Shown one piece after another: positions 26,101-36,610 of a stretch of DNA of 64,000 bases. The DNA is taken from NCBI RefSeq assembly GCF_020097815.1, contig NZ_CP083663.1, positions 2,914,001-2,978,000 of the forward strand. Direction: 5' to 3'. This stretch comes from Haloprofundus salinisoli (lineage in GTDB: Archaea; Halobacteriota; Halobacteria; Halobacteriales; Haloferacaceae). Under the pieces are notes generated by a model, which made no database searches, had not been told where the DNA came from, and was given only the letters and a program-made list of their open reading frames with translations. Each line of letters begins with the position of its first letter. Positions within the stretch are counted from its first letter, which is position 1. The translations under genes were made by a program, and so were the position numbers.

Positions 26101-27861
26101 ATGAGTGAACAACAGCCAGCGCCGACAGCCGAAGAGACCGCCGAGGCCGAGCAGACGACCGAGACGACGCGGATACCGGTCACGACCGGCGCGTCGTCGG
26201 TCGTCCGCGCGCTCGAAAACGCGGGCGTCGAAACCGCCTTCGGCGTGCAGGGCGGGGCGATCATGCCCATCTACGACGCGCTGTACGACTCCGACGTCCG
26301 CCACGTGACGATGGCGCACGAACAGGGCGCGGCGCACGCCGCCGACGCCTACGGCGTCGTCACCGGCGAACCGGGCGTCTGCCTCGCCACCTCGGGGCCG
26401 GGCGCGACGAACCTCGTCACCGGCATCGCCGACGCCGACATGGACTCGGACGCCATCCTCGCGCTGACGGGACAGGTTCCGTCGACGATGGTTGGGTCGG
26501 ACGCGTTCCAGGAGGCCGACACCACCGGCGTCACCGCCCCCATCACGAAGCACAACTACTTCGCGAACGACGTCGACACCGTCGGCGACACGGTGAGTGA
26601 GGCGTTCGCGCTCGCCGCCGAAGGCCGACCGGGACCGACGCTGGTCGACCTGCCGAAGGACATCTCCCTCGGGGAGACCGACCGCGAACCCGGTCCGGCG
26701 AAAGCGCCGGAGACGACGACTCCGCCGACCGAAGCCGATTCCGAATCGGTGGAAGCGGCCGCCCGCGCCATCGAGCGCGCGGAGAAACCGCTGCTTCTGT
26801 TCGGCGGCGGCGTCGTCAAGGCCAACGCCACCGAGGAAGCTCGCGCCTTCGCCATCGAAAAGGGGATTCCGGTCGTCACGACGATGCCCGCCATCGGGTC
26901 GATGCCCGAGGACCACGAACTCTGCCTGTCGTGGGCGGGGATGCACGGCACCGGCTACGCGAACATGGCGGTCACCCACTGCGACCTGCTCGTCGCCGTC
27001 GGCTGTCGGTTCGACGACCGACTCACCGGCGGCGTCGACACCTTCGCACCCGAAGCCGAGGTCGTCCACGTCGACGTCGACGAGGCCGAAATCTCGAAGA
27101 ACGTCCACGCGGACTACCCCGTCGTCGGCGACGCGAAAGCCGTCCTCGACCAACTGGCCGAGGAAGTCGAGCAGTCGCCGGACGCCCGCGAGTGGCGGCA
27201 GCAGTGTCGGACGTGGAAAGAGGAGTACCCGCTGGCGTACAAAACGCCCGAGGACGAGCCGCTGAAGCCGCAGTTCGTCGTCGAAGCCTTAGACGAGGCG
27301 ACGCCCGACGACGCCATCGTCACCACGGGCGTCGGCCAGCACCAGATGTGGGCCGCCCAGTTCTGGACGTTTACGAACCCGCGCACGTGGGTCTCCTCGC
27401 ACGGCCTCGGGACGATGGGATACGGTCTCCCGGCTGCTATCGGCGCGAAACTCGCGGCACCCGACACGGACGTGGTCTGCGTTGACGGCGACGGCTCCTT
27501 CCTGATGACGCTCCAGGAGCTGTCGGTCGCCGTCCGCGAGGAGCTCGACATCACCGTCGCCGTGCTCAACAACGAGTACATCGGGATGGTCCGGCAGTGG
27601 CAGGACGCGTTCTTCGAGGGCCGGCGGATGGCCGCCGAGTACGACTGGTGTCCGGACTTCGCCAAACTCGCGGAGGCGTTCGGCGCGCGCGGCTTCAGCG
27701 CCGAGACGTACGACGAAGTGCCCGAAGTCATCGAGAGCGCGCTCGCCTACGACGGTCCCTCGGTCATCGACTTCCGCATCGACCCCGCCGAGAACGTCTA
27801 CCCGATGGTCGCAAGCGGCGGCGCGAACGGGAGATTCGCCCTCTCGGAGGATCAGCTATGA
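26101..27861 (+). CDS. ilvB: Acetolactate synthase, large (catalytic) subunit
   Basis: A 586-aa ThDP enzyme making 2-acetolactate or 2-aceto-2-hydroxybutyrate, the first common step of Val/Leu/Ile synthesis. Domain order is Pyr (about 30-190, with the activating Glu in MAHEQGAAHAADAYG), a central FAD/DHAP-like domain, and PP (about 390-560) with the ThDP motif VDGDGSFLMTLQELS...LNNEYIGM. An acidic N-terminal extension of about 25 residues precedes the fold. It is the first enzyme gene of the operon and overlaps ilvN as ATGA. A long 5' leader with a Leu/Ile/Val-rich ORF suggests control by amino-acid supply. Confidence 0.95.
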   Translation: MSEQQPAPTAEETAEAEQTTETTRIPVTTGASSVVRALENAGVETAFGVQGGAIMPIYDALYDSDVRHVTMAHEQGAAHAADAYGVVTGEPGVCLATSGPGATNLVTGIADADMDSDAILALTGQVPSTMVGSDAFQEADTTGVTAPITKHNYFANDVDTVGDTVSEAFALAAEGRPGPTLVDLPKDISLGETDREPGPAKAPETTTPPTEADSESVEAAARAIERAEKPLLLFGGGVVKANATEEARAFAIEKGIPVVTTMPAIGSMPEDHELCLSWAGMHGTGYANMAVTHCDLLVAVGCRFDDRLTGGVDTFAPEAEVVHVDVDEAEISKNVHADYPVVGDAKAVLDQLAEEVEQSPDAREWRQQCRTWKEEYPLAYKTPEDEPLKPQFVVEALDEATPDDAIVTTGVGQHQMWAAQFWTFTNPRTWVSSHGLGTMGYGLPAAIGAKLAAPDTDVVCVDGDGSFLMTLQELSVAVREELDITVAVLNNEYIGMVRQWQDAFFEGRRMAAEYDWCPDFAKLAEAFGARGFSAETYDEVPEVIESALAYDGPSVIDFRIDPAENVYPMVASGGANGRFALSEDQL

Positions 27862-28565
27862 GCGGCGAGGAGTCGACGGACGCCCCCGAGTACGAGTTCG
27901 AGGGGCCCGGCATGCCCGGACCCGCCCCCGACGAGCGCCCCCACCCCAAGGGTCGGCGCAGCGCCCACGGCGTCCGTATCGACCCCGAGGCGGAGGCCAA
28001 CCCGCGCCAGCGGACGGCCGTCGTCTCGGCGCTCGTCGAACACGAACCGGGCGTGCTCTCTCGCGTCTCGGGGCTGTTCTCCCGGCGGCAGTTCAACATC
28101 GAGAGCCTGACCGTCGGGCCGACGACGGTCGACGGCCACGCGCGAATCACGCTCGTCGTCGAGGAGACCGACGCCGGCATCGATCAGGTGAAAAAGCAGC
28201 TGTCGAAGCTCAAACCCGTCATCCAGGTCGGCGAACTCGACGACGACGCCGTGCGCGCCGAGCTCGTCCTGCTGAAAGTGCGGGGCGACGAGCCCGACAA
28301 GGTCCACGCCATCACCCAGATGTACGAGGGCCAGACGCTCGACGCCGGCCCGCGGACCATCACGGTCCAGATCACGGGCGACCAGCAGAAGATCGACGAC
28401 GCCGTCGACGCGTTCCGCCAGTTCGGCATCATCGAAATCGCTCGAACCGGGCAGACGGCGCTGGCCCGCGGCGACACGCCGACGACGCCCGGCGAAGAAC
28501 CCGGTCACTCCACCGAACCGAAGGACTCGACGTATCGTGACGGAACCGACGCGGACGAAAATTGA
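27858..28565 (+). CDS. ilvN: Acetolactate synthase, small regulatory subunit
   Basis: A 235-aa protein with an N-terminal ACT domain ([30 protein letters not shown]) and a second ALS small-subunit domain ([31 protein letters not shown]). It binds valine or related effectors and tunes IlvB. The N-terminus of about 50 residues and the C-terminal tail after residue 205 are acidic and disordered-looking, longer than in bacterial IlvN. Its start overlaps the ilvB stop by four bases (ATGA), implying coupled translation and balanced subunits. Confidence 0.93.
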   Translation: MSGEESTDAPEYEFEGPGMPGPAPDERPHPKGRRSAHGVRIDPEAEANPRQRTAVVSALVEHEPGVLSRVSGLFSRRQFNIESLTVGPTTVDGHARITLVVEETDAGIDQVKKQLSKLKPVIQVGELDDDAVRAELVLLKVRGDEPDKVHAITQMYEGQTLDAGPRTITVQITGDQQKIDDAVDAFRQFGIIEIARTGQTALARGDTPTTPGEEPGHSTEPKDSTYRDGTDADEN

Positions 28566-28575
28566 CACACCAACC

Positions 28576-29632
<1,057 letters not shown>

Positions 29633-29640
<8 letters not shown>

Positions 29641-29920
29641 GCGAAATCAACGAGGCGGACGAGAGCGCGGAGACGAGAGACAGACGATGGCCGACGTGAG
29701 CCACACGCACCCGACCACCCACGAGACGTTCGGCGCGGTGTTCCAGCGGGGCCCGGCGATGGCGGATGGTGGAGCGGGCCATCGAGGCAACGCCATGCGC
29801 GACGTAGACCACACGCCCCGACACGGCGAGGACGTCTCGGAGGTGTGGGCGCGCGGCGGCAACGAACGGCAGACCGTACGCGACGCGCGACGGAGCGAGG
29901 GTGAGCCGGTAGATGAGTGA
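29633..29920 (+). CDS. Small uncharacterised protein of the ilv-leu operon
   Basis: A 95-aa polar, Arg/His-rich protein without membrane segments or known motifs. The central part ([40 protein letters not shown]) looks constrained, while the ends are low-complexity. It overlaps ilvC and leuC by eight bases each (ATGACTGA and ATGAGTGA), so it is translated in lockstep with both enzymes. Haloferax volcanii has, as far as I recall, a hypothetical gene at the same place. A role as assembly factor, regulator or translational spacer is possible, but none is shown. Confidence 0.75.
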
Positions 29921-31334
29921 GGGCACGCTGTACGACAGAGTGTGGGACCGCCACGCCGTCGCCGAACTGCCGACCGGACAGACGCAGCTGTTCGTCGGCC
30001 TCCACCTCATCCACGAGGTGACGAGTCCGCAGGCGTTCGGCATGCTGCGCGAGCGCGACATGGAGGTCGCCTACCCCGAACTCACCCACGCAACGGTGGA
30101 CCACATCGTCCCCACGGCGGACCAGTCGCGGCCCTACGGCGACGACGCCGCCGAGGAGATGATGGCCGAACTGGAGGAGAACGTCCGCGAAGCCGGGATC
30201 GACTTTTCGGACCCGACCACCGGCGACCAGGGTATCGTCCACGTCATCGGGCCGGAGCAGGGTATCACCCAGCCCGGCAAGACCATCGTCTGCGGCGACA
30301 GCCACACCTCGACGCACGGCGCGTTCGGTGCGCTCGCCTTCGGCATCGGCACGAGCCAGATTCGAGACGTGCTCGCCACCGGCTGCGTGGCGATGGAGAA
30401 ACAGAAGGTACGGAAGATAGAGGTCACCGGCGAGCTGTCGGAGGGCGTCGAGGCCAAGGACGTCATCCTCGAAGTCATCCGCCGCCTCGGCACCGACGGC
30501 GGCGTCGGCTACGTGTACGAGTACGCCGGCGAGGCCGTCGAGAACCTCGACATGGAGGGGCGGATGAGCATCTGCAACATGTCCATCGAGGGCGGCGCGC
30601 GCGCGGGCTACGTCAACCCCGACGAGACCACCTACGAGTGGCTCGCCGAAACCGACGAGTTCGCGGACGATCCCGAGAAGTTCGAGCAACTGAAGCCGTA
30701 CTGGGAGTCGATTCGCTCCGACGACGACGCCGAGTACGACGACGTGGTCGTCATCGACGGCGACGAACTCGAACCGGTCGTCACGTGGGGCACCACGCCC
30801 GGCCAGGGCGTCGGCGTCACCCAGCCGATTCCCGCACCCGAAGAACTCCCCGAGGAGAAGCAGGACACCGCGAGAATGTCGCAGGAACACATGGGCGTCG
30901 AACCCGGCGACACGATGGAGGGCTACGAGATCGACGTCGCCTTCCTCGGCTCGTGTACGAACGCCCGCCTGCCCGACCTGCGCCGTGCGGCGAAGATCGT
31001 TGAGGGGCGACAGGTCCATCCGGACGTCCGCGCGATGGTCGTCCCCGGCAGCCAGCGCGTGCAGGAGCAAGCGGAGAAGGAAGGGCTGGCGGACGTGTTC
31101 CGCGAGGCCGGCTTCGACTGGCGCAACGCCGGCTGTTCGATGTGTCTCGGCATGAACGAGGACCAACTGGAGGGCGACGAGGCCTGTGCCTCCTCGTCGA
31201 ACCGGAACTTCATCGGACGACAGGGGTCGAAGGACGGTCGCACCGTGCTGATGAACCCGCAGATGGTCGCGGCGGCGGCGCTCGAAGGGAGAGTAACCGA
31301 CGTGCGGAACCTCTCGGAGGTGACGACGGTATGA
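29913..31334 (+). CDS. leuC: 3-isopropylmalate dehydratase, large subunit
   Basis: A 473-aa aconitase-family subunit that isomerises 2- to 3-isopropylmalate with a 4Fe-4S cluster. [20 protein letters not shown] and the three cluster cysteines ([13 protein letters not shown] and CSMCLGMN) are in place, and the His/Asp substrate residues near [10 protein letters not shown] are present. Length and motif order match LeuC; the same fold also serves citraconate in the citramalate route to isoleucine. It overlaps the 95-aa gene upstream and leuD downstream (ATGA). Confidence 0.95.
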   Translation: MSEGTLYDRVWDRHAVAELPTGQTQLFVGLHLIHEVTSPQAFGMLRERDMEVAYPELTHATVDHIVPTADQSRPYGDDAAEEMMAELEENVREAGIDFSDPTTGDQGIVHVIGPEQGITQPGKTIVCGDSHTSTHGAFGALAFGIGTSQIRDVLATGCVAMEKQKVRKIEVTGELSEGVEAKDVILEVIRRLGTDGGVGYVYEYAGEAVENLDMEGRMSICNMSIEGGARAGYVNPDETTYEWLAETDEFADDPEKFEQLKPYWESIRSDDDAEYDDVVVIDGDELEPVVTWGTTPGQGVGVTQPIPAPEELPEEKQDTARMSQEHMGVEPGDTMEGYEIDVAFLGSCTNARLPDLRRAAKIVEGRQVHPDVRAMVVPGSQRVQEQAEKEGLADVFREAGFDWRNAGCSMCLGMNEDQLEGDEACASSSNRNFIGRQGSKDGRTVLMNPQMVAAAALEGRVTDVRNLSEVTTV

Positions 31335-31963
31335 GCGCCGGCGAGGAGAACGGCGGCCCCGCCGACACCGTCCGGCACGTCTCCGGCACGGGCGTCCCCG
31401 TCCGGGGCAACGACATCGACACCGACCAGATAATCCCGGCGCGCTTCATGAAGGTCGTCACGTTCGACGGCCTCGGTCAGTTCTCCTTTTTCGACCAGCG
31501 GTTCGGCGACGACGACGACCCGAAGGAGCACCCGTTCAACGAGGACCGCTTCCGCGACTCCTCGGTGCTGGTCGTCAACGCCAACTTCGGCTGCGGCTCT
31601 TCCCGCGAGCACGCCCCGCAGGCGCTGATGCGCTGGGGCATCGACGCCCTCGTCGGCGAGTCGTTCGCCGAAATCTTCGCGGGCAACTGCCTCGCGCTCG
31701 GCATCCCGACGGTCACCGCCGATTCGGAGACCGTAGAGGAACTACAGGCGTGGGTCGACGAGCACCCCGACGGCGACCTCGACGTCGACGTCGAAGCCGA
31801 GACCGTCACCTACGGCGACACCACCGTCGACGTCGAGGTCGACGACGCCCAACGGAAGGCGCTCGTCGAGGGCGTCTGGGACACGACGGCGCTGATGAAA
31901 TCGAACAGAAACGCCGTACGGGAGACGGCCGAGTCGCTGCCGTACGTGGAGAGCGATGACTGA
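31331..31963 (+). CDS. leuD: 3-isopropylmalate dehydratase, small subunit
   Basis: A 210-aa swivel-domain partner of Leu[21 protein letters not shown] is the substrate-binding loop, and [20 protein letters not shown] carries the catalytic Ser-Arg. The C-terminus [20 protein letters not shown] is typical of LeuD. ATG 31331 overlaps the leuC stop by four bases, giving a one-to-one pair. A 13-codon micro-ORF bridges its stop to leuB. Confidence 0.94.
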   Translation: MSAGEENGGPADTVRHVSGTGVPVRGNDIDTDQIIPARFMKVVTFDGLGQFSFFDQRFGDDDDPKEHPFNEDRFRDSSVLVVNANFGCGSSREHAPQALMRWGIDALVGESFAEIFAGNCLALGIPTVTADSETVEELQAWVDEHPDGDLDVDVEAETVTYGDTTVDVEVDDAQRKALVEGVWDTTALMKSNRNAVRETAESLPYVESDD

Positions 31964-31997
31964 GACGGCGAAGTCAGACGAGGAGGCCCGACGATGA
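31956..31997 (+). other. Bridging 13-codon micro-ORF between leuD and leuB
   Basis: ATG 31956 lies inside the last codons of leuD, and the frame reads [13 protein letters not shown] before a TGA that overlaps the leuB ATG as ATGA (31994-31997). It closes the only 30-base gap in this run of overlapping genes. It may serve only to hand ribosomes on to leuB; whether the peptide matters is unknown. Confidence 0.35.
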
Positions 31998-32974
31998 CCG
32001 ACGAAATCGCCGTCATCCCCGGCGACGGCATCGGTCAGGAGGTCGTTCCGGCGGCCGTCCGCGTGCTCGACGAAGTCGGCGAGTTCGAGTTCGTCGAGGC
32101 CGAGGCCGGCGACCGGGTGAAGGCGGATACGGGCGAAGCGCTGCCCGAGGGAACGTACGACCTCGTCGCCTCCGCGGACGCGACGCTGTTCGGTGCGGCC
32201 GGCGAGACGGCGGCGGACGTCATTCTCCCGCTTCGCCGCGCGGTGGACTCGTTCGTCAACGTCCGCCCGGCGAAAGCGTACCCCGGCGTCGACGCGCTCC
32301 GTCCCGAGACGGACCTCGTCTTCCTCCGCGAGAACACCGAGGGCGTCTACTCGGGCCACGAGAACCGCCTCAGCGACGACCTCTCGACGCTCACCAGAGT
32401 CGTCACCGACTCCGCGTCGCGACGACTCGCGGAGTACGCCTGCGAGTTCGTTTCCGCGGGAGAGGACGCCGGCGGATTCACGGTCGCACACAAAGCGAAC
32501 GTGATGCGCGAGACCGACGGTCGCTTCCGCGAGGCCGTGCTCTCGGTCGCCGACGAGCGCGGCGTCGACACCGACGAGGTGCTGATGGACGCGTTCGCCA
32601 CGCGGGTCTGTCTCGACCCGACGCAGTTCGGCGTCGTCGTCTGCCCCAACCTGGCGGGCGACGTGCTCTCGGACCTCGCCGCCGGGCTCGTCGGCGGCCT
32701 CGGACTTCTCCCGTCGGCGAACGTCGGCCCCGAGCGGGCGCTCTTCGAACCGGTCCACGGCACCGCCCCCGACATCGCGGGCGAGGAGGTCGCCAACCCG
32801 GCGGCGACGCTGTTCTCGGCGGCGATGTTGCTCGAACACCTCGGCCACGACGAGGCCGGGCGAAACGTCCGCTCGGCGGTCGAGTCCGTCCTCGAAGACG
32901 GCCCCCGGACGCCGGACCTCGGCGGCGACGCGTCCACGGAGGACGTGACGAGCGCCGTCGTCGAGCGACTCTGA
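31994..32974 (+). CDS. leuB: 3-isopropylmalate dehydrogenase
   Basis: A 326-aa isocitrate/isopropylmalate dehydrogenase family enzyme giving 2-ketoisocaproate. [19 protein letters not shown] opens the Rossmann-like fold, [12 protein letters not shown] and [16 protein letters not shown] bind substrate, and [20 protein letters not shown] binds the cofactor. The residues after GTAPDIAG favour NAD, as expected for LeuB. It is the last gene of the operon; a short T-tract lies about 50 bases downstream. Confidence 0.93.
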   Translation: MTDEIAVIPGDGIGQEVVPAAVRVLDEVGEFEFVEAEAGDRVKADTGEALPEGTYDLVASADATLFGAAGETAADVILPLRRAVDSFVNVRPAKAYPGVDALRPETDLVFLRENTEGVYSGHENRLSDDLSTLTRVVTDSASRRLAEYACEFVSAGEDAGGFTVAHKANVMRETDGRFREAVLSVADERGVDTDEVLMDAFATRVCLDPTQFGVVVCPNLAGDVLSDLAAGLVGGLGLLPSANVGPERALFEPVHGTAPDIAGEEVANPAATLFSAAMLLEHLGHDEAGRNVRSAVESVLEDGPRTPDLGGDASTEDVTSAVVERL

Positions 32975-33009
32975 ACGTCGCAACGGAGAACGCGACGACG
33001 TGGAACGCA

Positions 33010-33030
33010 GCGACGCGCGCCGCGGTTTTT
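33010..33030 (+). terminator. Possible terminator of the ilv-leu operon
   Basis: A GC-rich stretch (GACGCGCGCCGCGG) runs into TTTTT at 33026-33030, 52 bases after the leuB stop. Archaeal termination favours short T-runs, and this is the only one between leuB and the glpR promoter. Confidence 0.45.
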
Positions 33031-33086
33031 GGCATCTCTCATCGTCGACCCGAAGCCGCCACCCCGCGTAGCCGAGCGAGAATACA

Positions 33087-33100
33087 CATAAACAATTATG
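33087..33100 (+). promoter_or_regulatory. Inverted repeat in the glpR-pfkB promoter
   Basis: CATAA-ACAA-TTATG, a perfect 5-bp inverted repeat with four-base spacer, covers the TATA-like region about 40-50 nt before the glpR start. GlpR is a DeoR-type repressor known in Haloferax to act on sugar-kinase promoters including its own, so this is a candidate operator. GGAGG at 33125-33129 is the ribosome binding site. Confidence 0.45.
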
Positions 33101-33138
33101 CTCGAAGAAAAACAGTCACAAACGGGAGGGACCCCGAG

Positions 33139-33903
33139 ATGCTACCCGCGGAGCGAAAACGGAGAATCGTCGAACTGGTGACCGAATCGGACGGACGGTC
33201 GGTCGAAGCGCTGGCGTCGACGCTGGAGTTCTCGAAGGCGACGATACGCCGGGACCTGCGCCAGCTCGAGGAGAAGGGAATGGTCGAGCGCTCGCACGGC
33301 GGCGCGGTCCCGGCGACGACGGTCGGCCGCGAGCAGACGTACGACCAGCGGGAGGTGCAGAACCTCGAACAGAAGGTCGCCATCGGGAAGCGTGCCGCCG
33401 AGGAACTCGTCGACGGGCAGGTCGCGTTCTTCGACGCGGGGACGACGACGATGGAGGTGGCGCGCCGGACGTCGCCCGACCGGTCGTTTCTAGCGGTGAC
33501 GAACGCGCCGCGGTTGGCCGTCGAACTCGGCGAGTCCGAGACCGAGGTGAAACTCACCGGCGGCACGCTCCGCGAGCGGACTCGCGCGCTCGTCGGGCCG
33601 ACGGCGGAGTCGTTCATGAACCGAACGAACTTCGACGTACTCTTTCTGGGGACGAACGGCGTCTCGCCGGAGTCGGGGCTGACGACGCCGAACGAGGACG
33701 AAGCCCGGATGAAGGAACTGATGGTCGAACGGGCCGAGCGGGTCGTCCTCGTCGCCGACGCGACGAAAGTCGGCAAGCGAAGTTTCGTGCAGTTCGCCGA
33801 CCTCCCGGACGTGGACCTGTTCGTCACCGCGGGCGACGTCCCCACTGAGGCCCGCGACGCGTTCGACGCCGCCGGCCTCGCGCTGGAGGTGGTGTCGGCG
33901 TGA
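33139..33903 (+). CDS. glpR: DeoR-family repressor GlpR
   Basis: A 254-aa protein. The N-terminal winged helix MLPAERKRRIVELVTESDGR, then VEALASTLEFSKATIRRDLR, is a DeoR HTH. The C-terminal sugar-phosphate sensor has VAFFDAGTTTMEVAR and TNAPRLAVEL. In H. volcanii the co-transcribed glpR-pfkB pair represses fructose and glucose catabolic genes on glycerol. Here too the start of pfkB overlaps its stop (GTGA). ATG 33139 is preceded by a good GGAGG nine bases upstream, so unlike many neighbours the message has a leader. Confidence 0.9.
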   Translation: MLPAERKRRIVELVTESDGRSVEALASTLEFSKATIRRDLRQLEEKGMVERSHGGAVPATTVGREQTYDQREVQNLEQKVAIGKRAAEELVDGQVAFFDAGTTTMEVARRTSPDRSFLAVTNAPRLAVELGESETEVKLTGGTLRERTRALVGPTAESFMNRTNFDVLFLGTNGVSPESGLTTPNEDEARMKELMVERAERVVLVADATKVGKRSFVQFADLPDVDLFVTAGDVPTEARDAFDAAGLALEVVSA

Positions 33904-34817
33904 TTCTCACGGTGACGCCGAACCCCGCGCTGGACCACACGCTCACCGTCGACGAACCGCTGGAACCCGAGCGGGTGACCCGCACCGACGCCGCGCGGTA
34001 CGACCCCGGCGGGAAGGGCATCAACGTCTCGAAGTACCTCGACGCGCTGGGGACGGAGACGCTCGCGACGGGGTTTCTCGGCGAGTCGTTCGGCGCGTTT
34101 CTCGAACGGAGACTCCGCGACGCCGACCTCGCAACCGATTTCGTCGAAATCGACGGCGTGACCCGGCTCAACACGACGGTTCTCGCGCCGAACGGCGAGT
34201 TCAAAGTGAACCAGAACGGTCCCGAGGTGTCCGCGTCGGCCGTCGACGCCGCCGTCGACGCCGTCGTCCGACACGACCCCGAGACGGTGGTCGTCGCCGG
34301 GAGCCTCCCGCCGGGGACGGGTCCGGAGACGGTCGACCGCATCGCCGACGCCGGCGCTTGGGACACCGTCGTCGACGTCGACGGTCCGCTGCTCCGTCGG
34401 CTGGACGCCGACTACGCGCTCTGCAAGCCGAACCGCGAAGAACTCGCCGTCGCCGCTGACGCGCCGGTCGACACCGTCGAACAGTGTCTCGACGCGGCCG
34501 AACGGCTTCGGGACGGGCGAAACGGACGCTACGAGCGCGTCGTCGCCTCGCTCGGCGACGACGGGGCGATCCTCGTCTCCGACGACGGGGCGTACCACGC
34601 GTCGGCGCTGGAGACATCGGTCGTCGATACCGTCGGGGCGGGCGACGCGTTGCTGTCGGGCGTGCTGTCGGCGTTCGCTGTCGGCGCTTCTGAACCGGAA
34701 GCGCTCAAAACCGGAATCGCCGTCGCGGCGGCGGTCGTCGCCGTCTCGGGAACCCGAGTCCCGCCGTTCGCGGATGTTTCGGAGCGAACGGAACGCGTCT
34801 CTCTCAGCCGACTGTGA
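33900..34817 (+). CDS. pfkB: 1-phosphofructokinase
   Basis: A 305-aa ribokinase/PfkB-family sugar kinase that phosphorylates fructose 1-phosphate delivered by the PTS to fructose 1,6-bisphosphate. The N-terminus MILTVTPNPALDHTLTVDEP is the signature of 1-PFK. RYDPGGKGINVSKYL binds sugar, and VDTVGAGDALLSGVL holds the catalytic Asp and anion hole. It starts with GTG overlapping the glpR stop, so both are made together. The PTS genes follow after 117 bases. Confidence 0.93.
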   Translation: MILTVTPNPALDHTLTVDEPLEPERVTRTDAARYDPGGKGINVSKYLDALGTETLATGFLGESFGAFLERRLRDADLATDFVEIDGVTRLNTTVLAPNGEFKVNQNGPEVSASAVDAAVDAVVRHDPETVVVAGSLPPGTGPETVDRIADAGAWDTVVDVDGPLLRRLDADYALCKPNREELAVAADAPVDTVEQCLDAAERLRDGRNGRYERVVASLGDDGAILVSDDGAYHASALETSVVDTVGAGDALLSGVLSAFAVGASEPEALKTGIAVAAAVVAVSGTRVPPFADVSERTERVSLSRL

Positions 34818-34858
34818 ACGCCGATCCGCGGCGACGCTGTCGCCGAGTGATTATCTCG

Positions 34859-34915
34859 AACTATAACAAAAGCAAACGAACCTATCCGAAACTATTTTTG
34901 AACAGTTACAGTAAC
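34859..34915 (+). promoter_or_regulatory. ptfC promoter with palindrome
   Basis: Two A/T-rich boxes are present: ACTATAAC (about 34860-34867) and ACTATTTTTG (34891-34900). The perfect inverted repeat GTTAC-A-GTAAC at 34905-34915 lies just after the second, where transcription would start. That position suits a repressor site, possibly GlpR, though it does not resemble the repeat before glpR. Confidence 0.45.
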
Positions 34916-34934
34916 AATCGTGAGGGTAAGAGCC

Positions 34935-36107
34935 ATGTCAGCACGAGACTCCACAGAACGCGCGCTTCGTTCGCACATCACCTCGGTCAAAGAGGACCTG
35001 ATGACCGGCGTATCGTTCATGATTCCGTTCGTCACCATCGGTGGCATCTTTCTGGCGCTGGGGTACGCCGTCGCGTCGCTGCCCGGCACCGGCGCGACGG
35101 TCGAGAACGTCTTCGACGCCACCGGGTCCGCGGGGTGGTTCCTCGCCCAAGTGGGCACCGCCGGGCTCACCATCATGGTGCCCATCCTCGGCGCGTACAT
35201 CGCCTACGCCATCGCCGACAGACCCGGGTTAGCGCCCGGCTTTCTGTTGTCGTATCTCATCCAACAGGGGGAGGTGTTGCAGGCGGCGGGGCAGGTGACG
35301 GGACTCGGCGGCGGCGAGGCGGGCGCGGGCTACCTCGGTGCGCTCGTCGCGGGCTTTCTCGCCGGCTACGTCGCGCGGTGGTTCAAGCGACGTAACGTGC
35401 CGAGCGTCCTCGACCCGATGATGCCGGTGCTCATCATCCCGGTGGCGACGATGGCCGTGCTCGCGCCGGTCATCATCTTCGTCCTCGGCGTCCCGGTCGC
35501 CATCGCCAACGCGGCGTTGACGGCGACGCTCGAAGGGATGCAGGGCGGGCAGGCGCTCTTCGTGGGGGCGATTCTCGGCGGGATGATGGCGGTCGACATG
35601 GGCGGTCCGGTGAACAAGGTCGCCTACGTGTTCTCGGTCGGCCTCATCAGCGAGGGTATCTACGCGCCGATGGCCGCCGTGATGATCGCGGGGATGACTC
35701 CGCCGCTGGGACTCGCGCTGTCGAACTTCGTCGCCCCGCAGAAGTACACCGCCGAGATGTACGAGAACGCCAAGAGCGCCGTCCCGCTCGGACTCTCGTT
35801 CATCACCGAGGGCGCGATTCCGTACGCCGCGGCCGACCCGCTCCGCGTCATCCCGAGCGCCATCGCCGGCAGCGCCGTCGCCGGCGCAGCGTCGATGGCG
35901 CTGGGCATCACCGTCCGCGCGCCTCACGGCGGTATCTTCGTCGTCCCGCTGTCGAACAGCCCGCTGCTGTTCCTCGGCTGTATCGGACTCGGCGCGCTCG
36001 TCACCGCCGTCATCGCGACGGTTATCAAACCGGACTTCGAGACGACCGTCGCCGACCTCCAGCAGTCGACGGAGCAACTGGACGGCACCGCACAGACCTC
36101 CGACTAA
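34935..36107 (+). CDS. ptfC: Fructose PTS membrane component EIIC
   Basis: A 390-aa polytopic membrane protein of the fructose-type EIIC family: MTGVSFMIPFVTIGGIFLAL, GFLAGYVARWFKRRNVPSVL, then the conserved MAVDMGGPVNKVAYVFSVGL and FITEGAIPYAAADPLRVIPS, which form the sugar-binding re-entrant region. It imports fructose as it is phosphorylated. ATG 34935 is preferred because the mature family begins near ALRSHITSVKEDLM; an in-frame GTG at 34920 is also possible. It heads a five-gene PTS cluster. Confidence 0.93.
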   Translation: MSARDSTERALRSHITSVKEDLMTGVSFMIPFVTIGGIFLALGYAVASLPGTGATVENVFDATGSAGWFLAQVGTAGLTIMVPILGAYIAYAIADRPGLAPGFLLSYLIQQGEVLQAAGQVTGLGGGEAGAGYLGALVAGFLAGYVARWFKRRNVPSVLDPMMPVLIIPVATMAVLAPVIIFVLGVPVAIANAALTATLEGMQGGQALFVGAILGGMMAVDMGGPVNKVAYVFSVGLISEGIYAPMAAVMIAGMTPPLGLALSNFVAPQKYTAEMYENAKSAVPLGLSFITEGAIPYAAADPLRVIPSAIAGSAVAGAASMALGITVRAPHGGIFVVPLSNSPLLFLGCIGLGALVTAVIATVIKPDFETTVADLQQSTEQLDGTAQTSD

Positions 36108-36145
36108 CCGAAACTAAACTTTCGCTGCGCCCCGTACACACTACA

Positions 36146-36610
36146 ATGGACCCAAACGACATCGACCGACTGATGCCGACCGAACTGATTTCGCTCGACG
36201 ACCCGCCGGCGGAGAAGGAGGCGTGCATCGAGTACCTCCTCGACGTCGTCGCCGACGCCGGACGCGTCGAGGACCGAGACGCCGCGCTCTCGGCGCTATT
36301 CCAACGCGAGGAGGAGACGACCACGGGAGTCGGAAAGGGAATCGGCATCCCGCACGCGAAGACCGACGCCGTCAGTCGACCGTCGGTGGCGTTCACGCGC
36401 TCGGAGGCGGGCGTCGACTTCGCGTCGATGGACGACGAACCGGCGCATCTCGTGTTCATGATTCTCGTCCCCGAGAGCGGCGAAGACGAGCATCTCACTA
36501 TCCTGAGTACCCTCTCGCGTTCGCTCATGCACGACGAGGTGCGCAAGGGTCTCTACGACGCCGAGACGCCCGGAGACATCCAGTCGGTGATGAAGGAGGC
36601 GATGGCGTGA
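36146..36610 (+). CDS. ptfA: Fructose PTS component EIIA
   Basis: A 154-aa EIIA of the fructose/mannitol family (PTS_EIIA_2). The phosphate-accepting His70 sits in GVGKGIGIPHAKTDAVSRPS. It receives phosphate from HPr and passes it to EIIB. It lies 38 bases after ptfC and its stop shares one base with the ptsH start (TGATG), consistent with one transcript. Confidence 0.93.
   Translation: MDPNDIDRLMPTELISLDDPPAEKEACIEYLLDVVADAGRVEDRDAALSALFQREEETTTGVGKGIGIPHAKTDAVSRPSVAFTRSEAGVDFASMDDEPAHLVFMILVPESGEDEHLTILSTLSRSLMHDEVRKGLYDAETPGDIQSVMKEAMA

Noticed and set aside
25951-27153. Minus-strand open frame opposite ilvB
   Set aside because: Repetitive Arg/Val/Gly composition typical of antisense frames; ilvB is beyond doubt.
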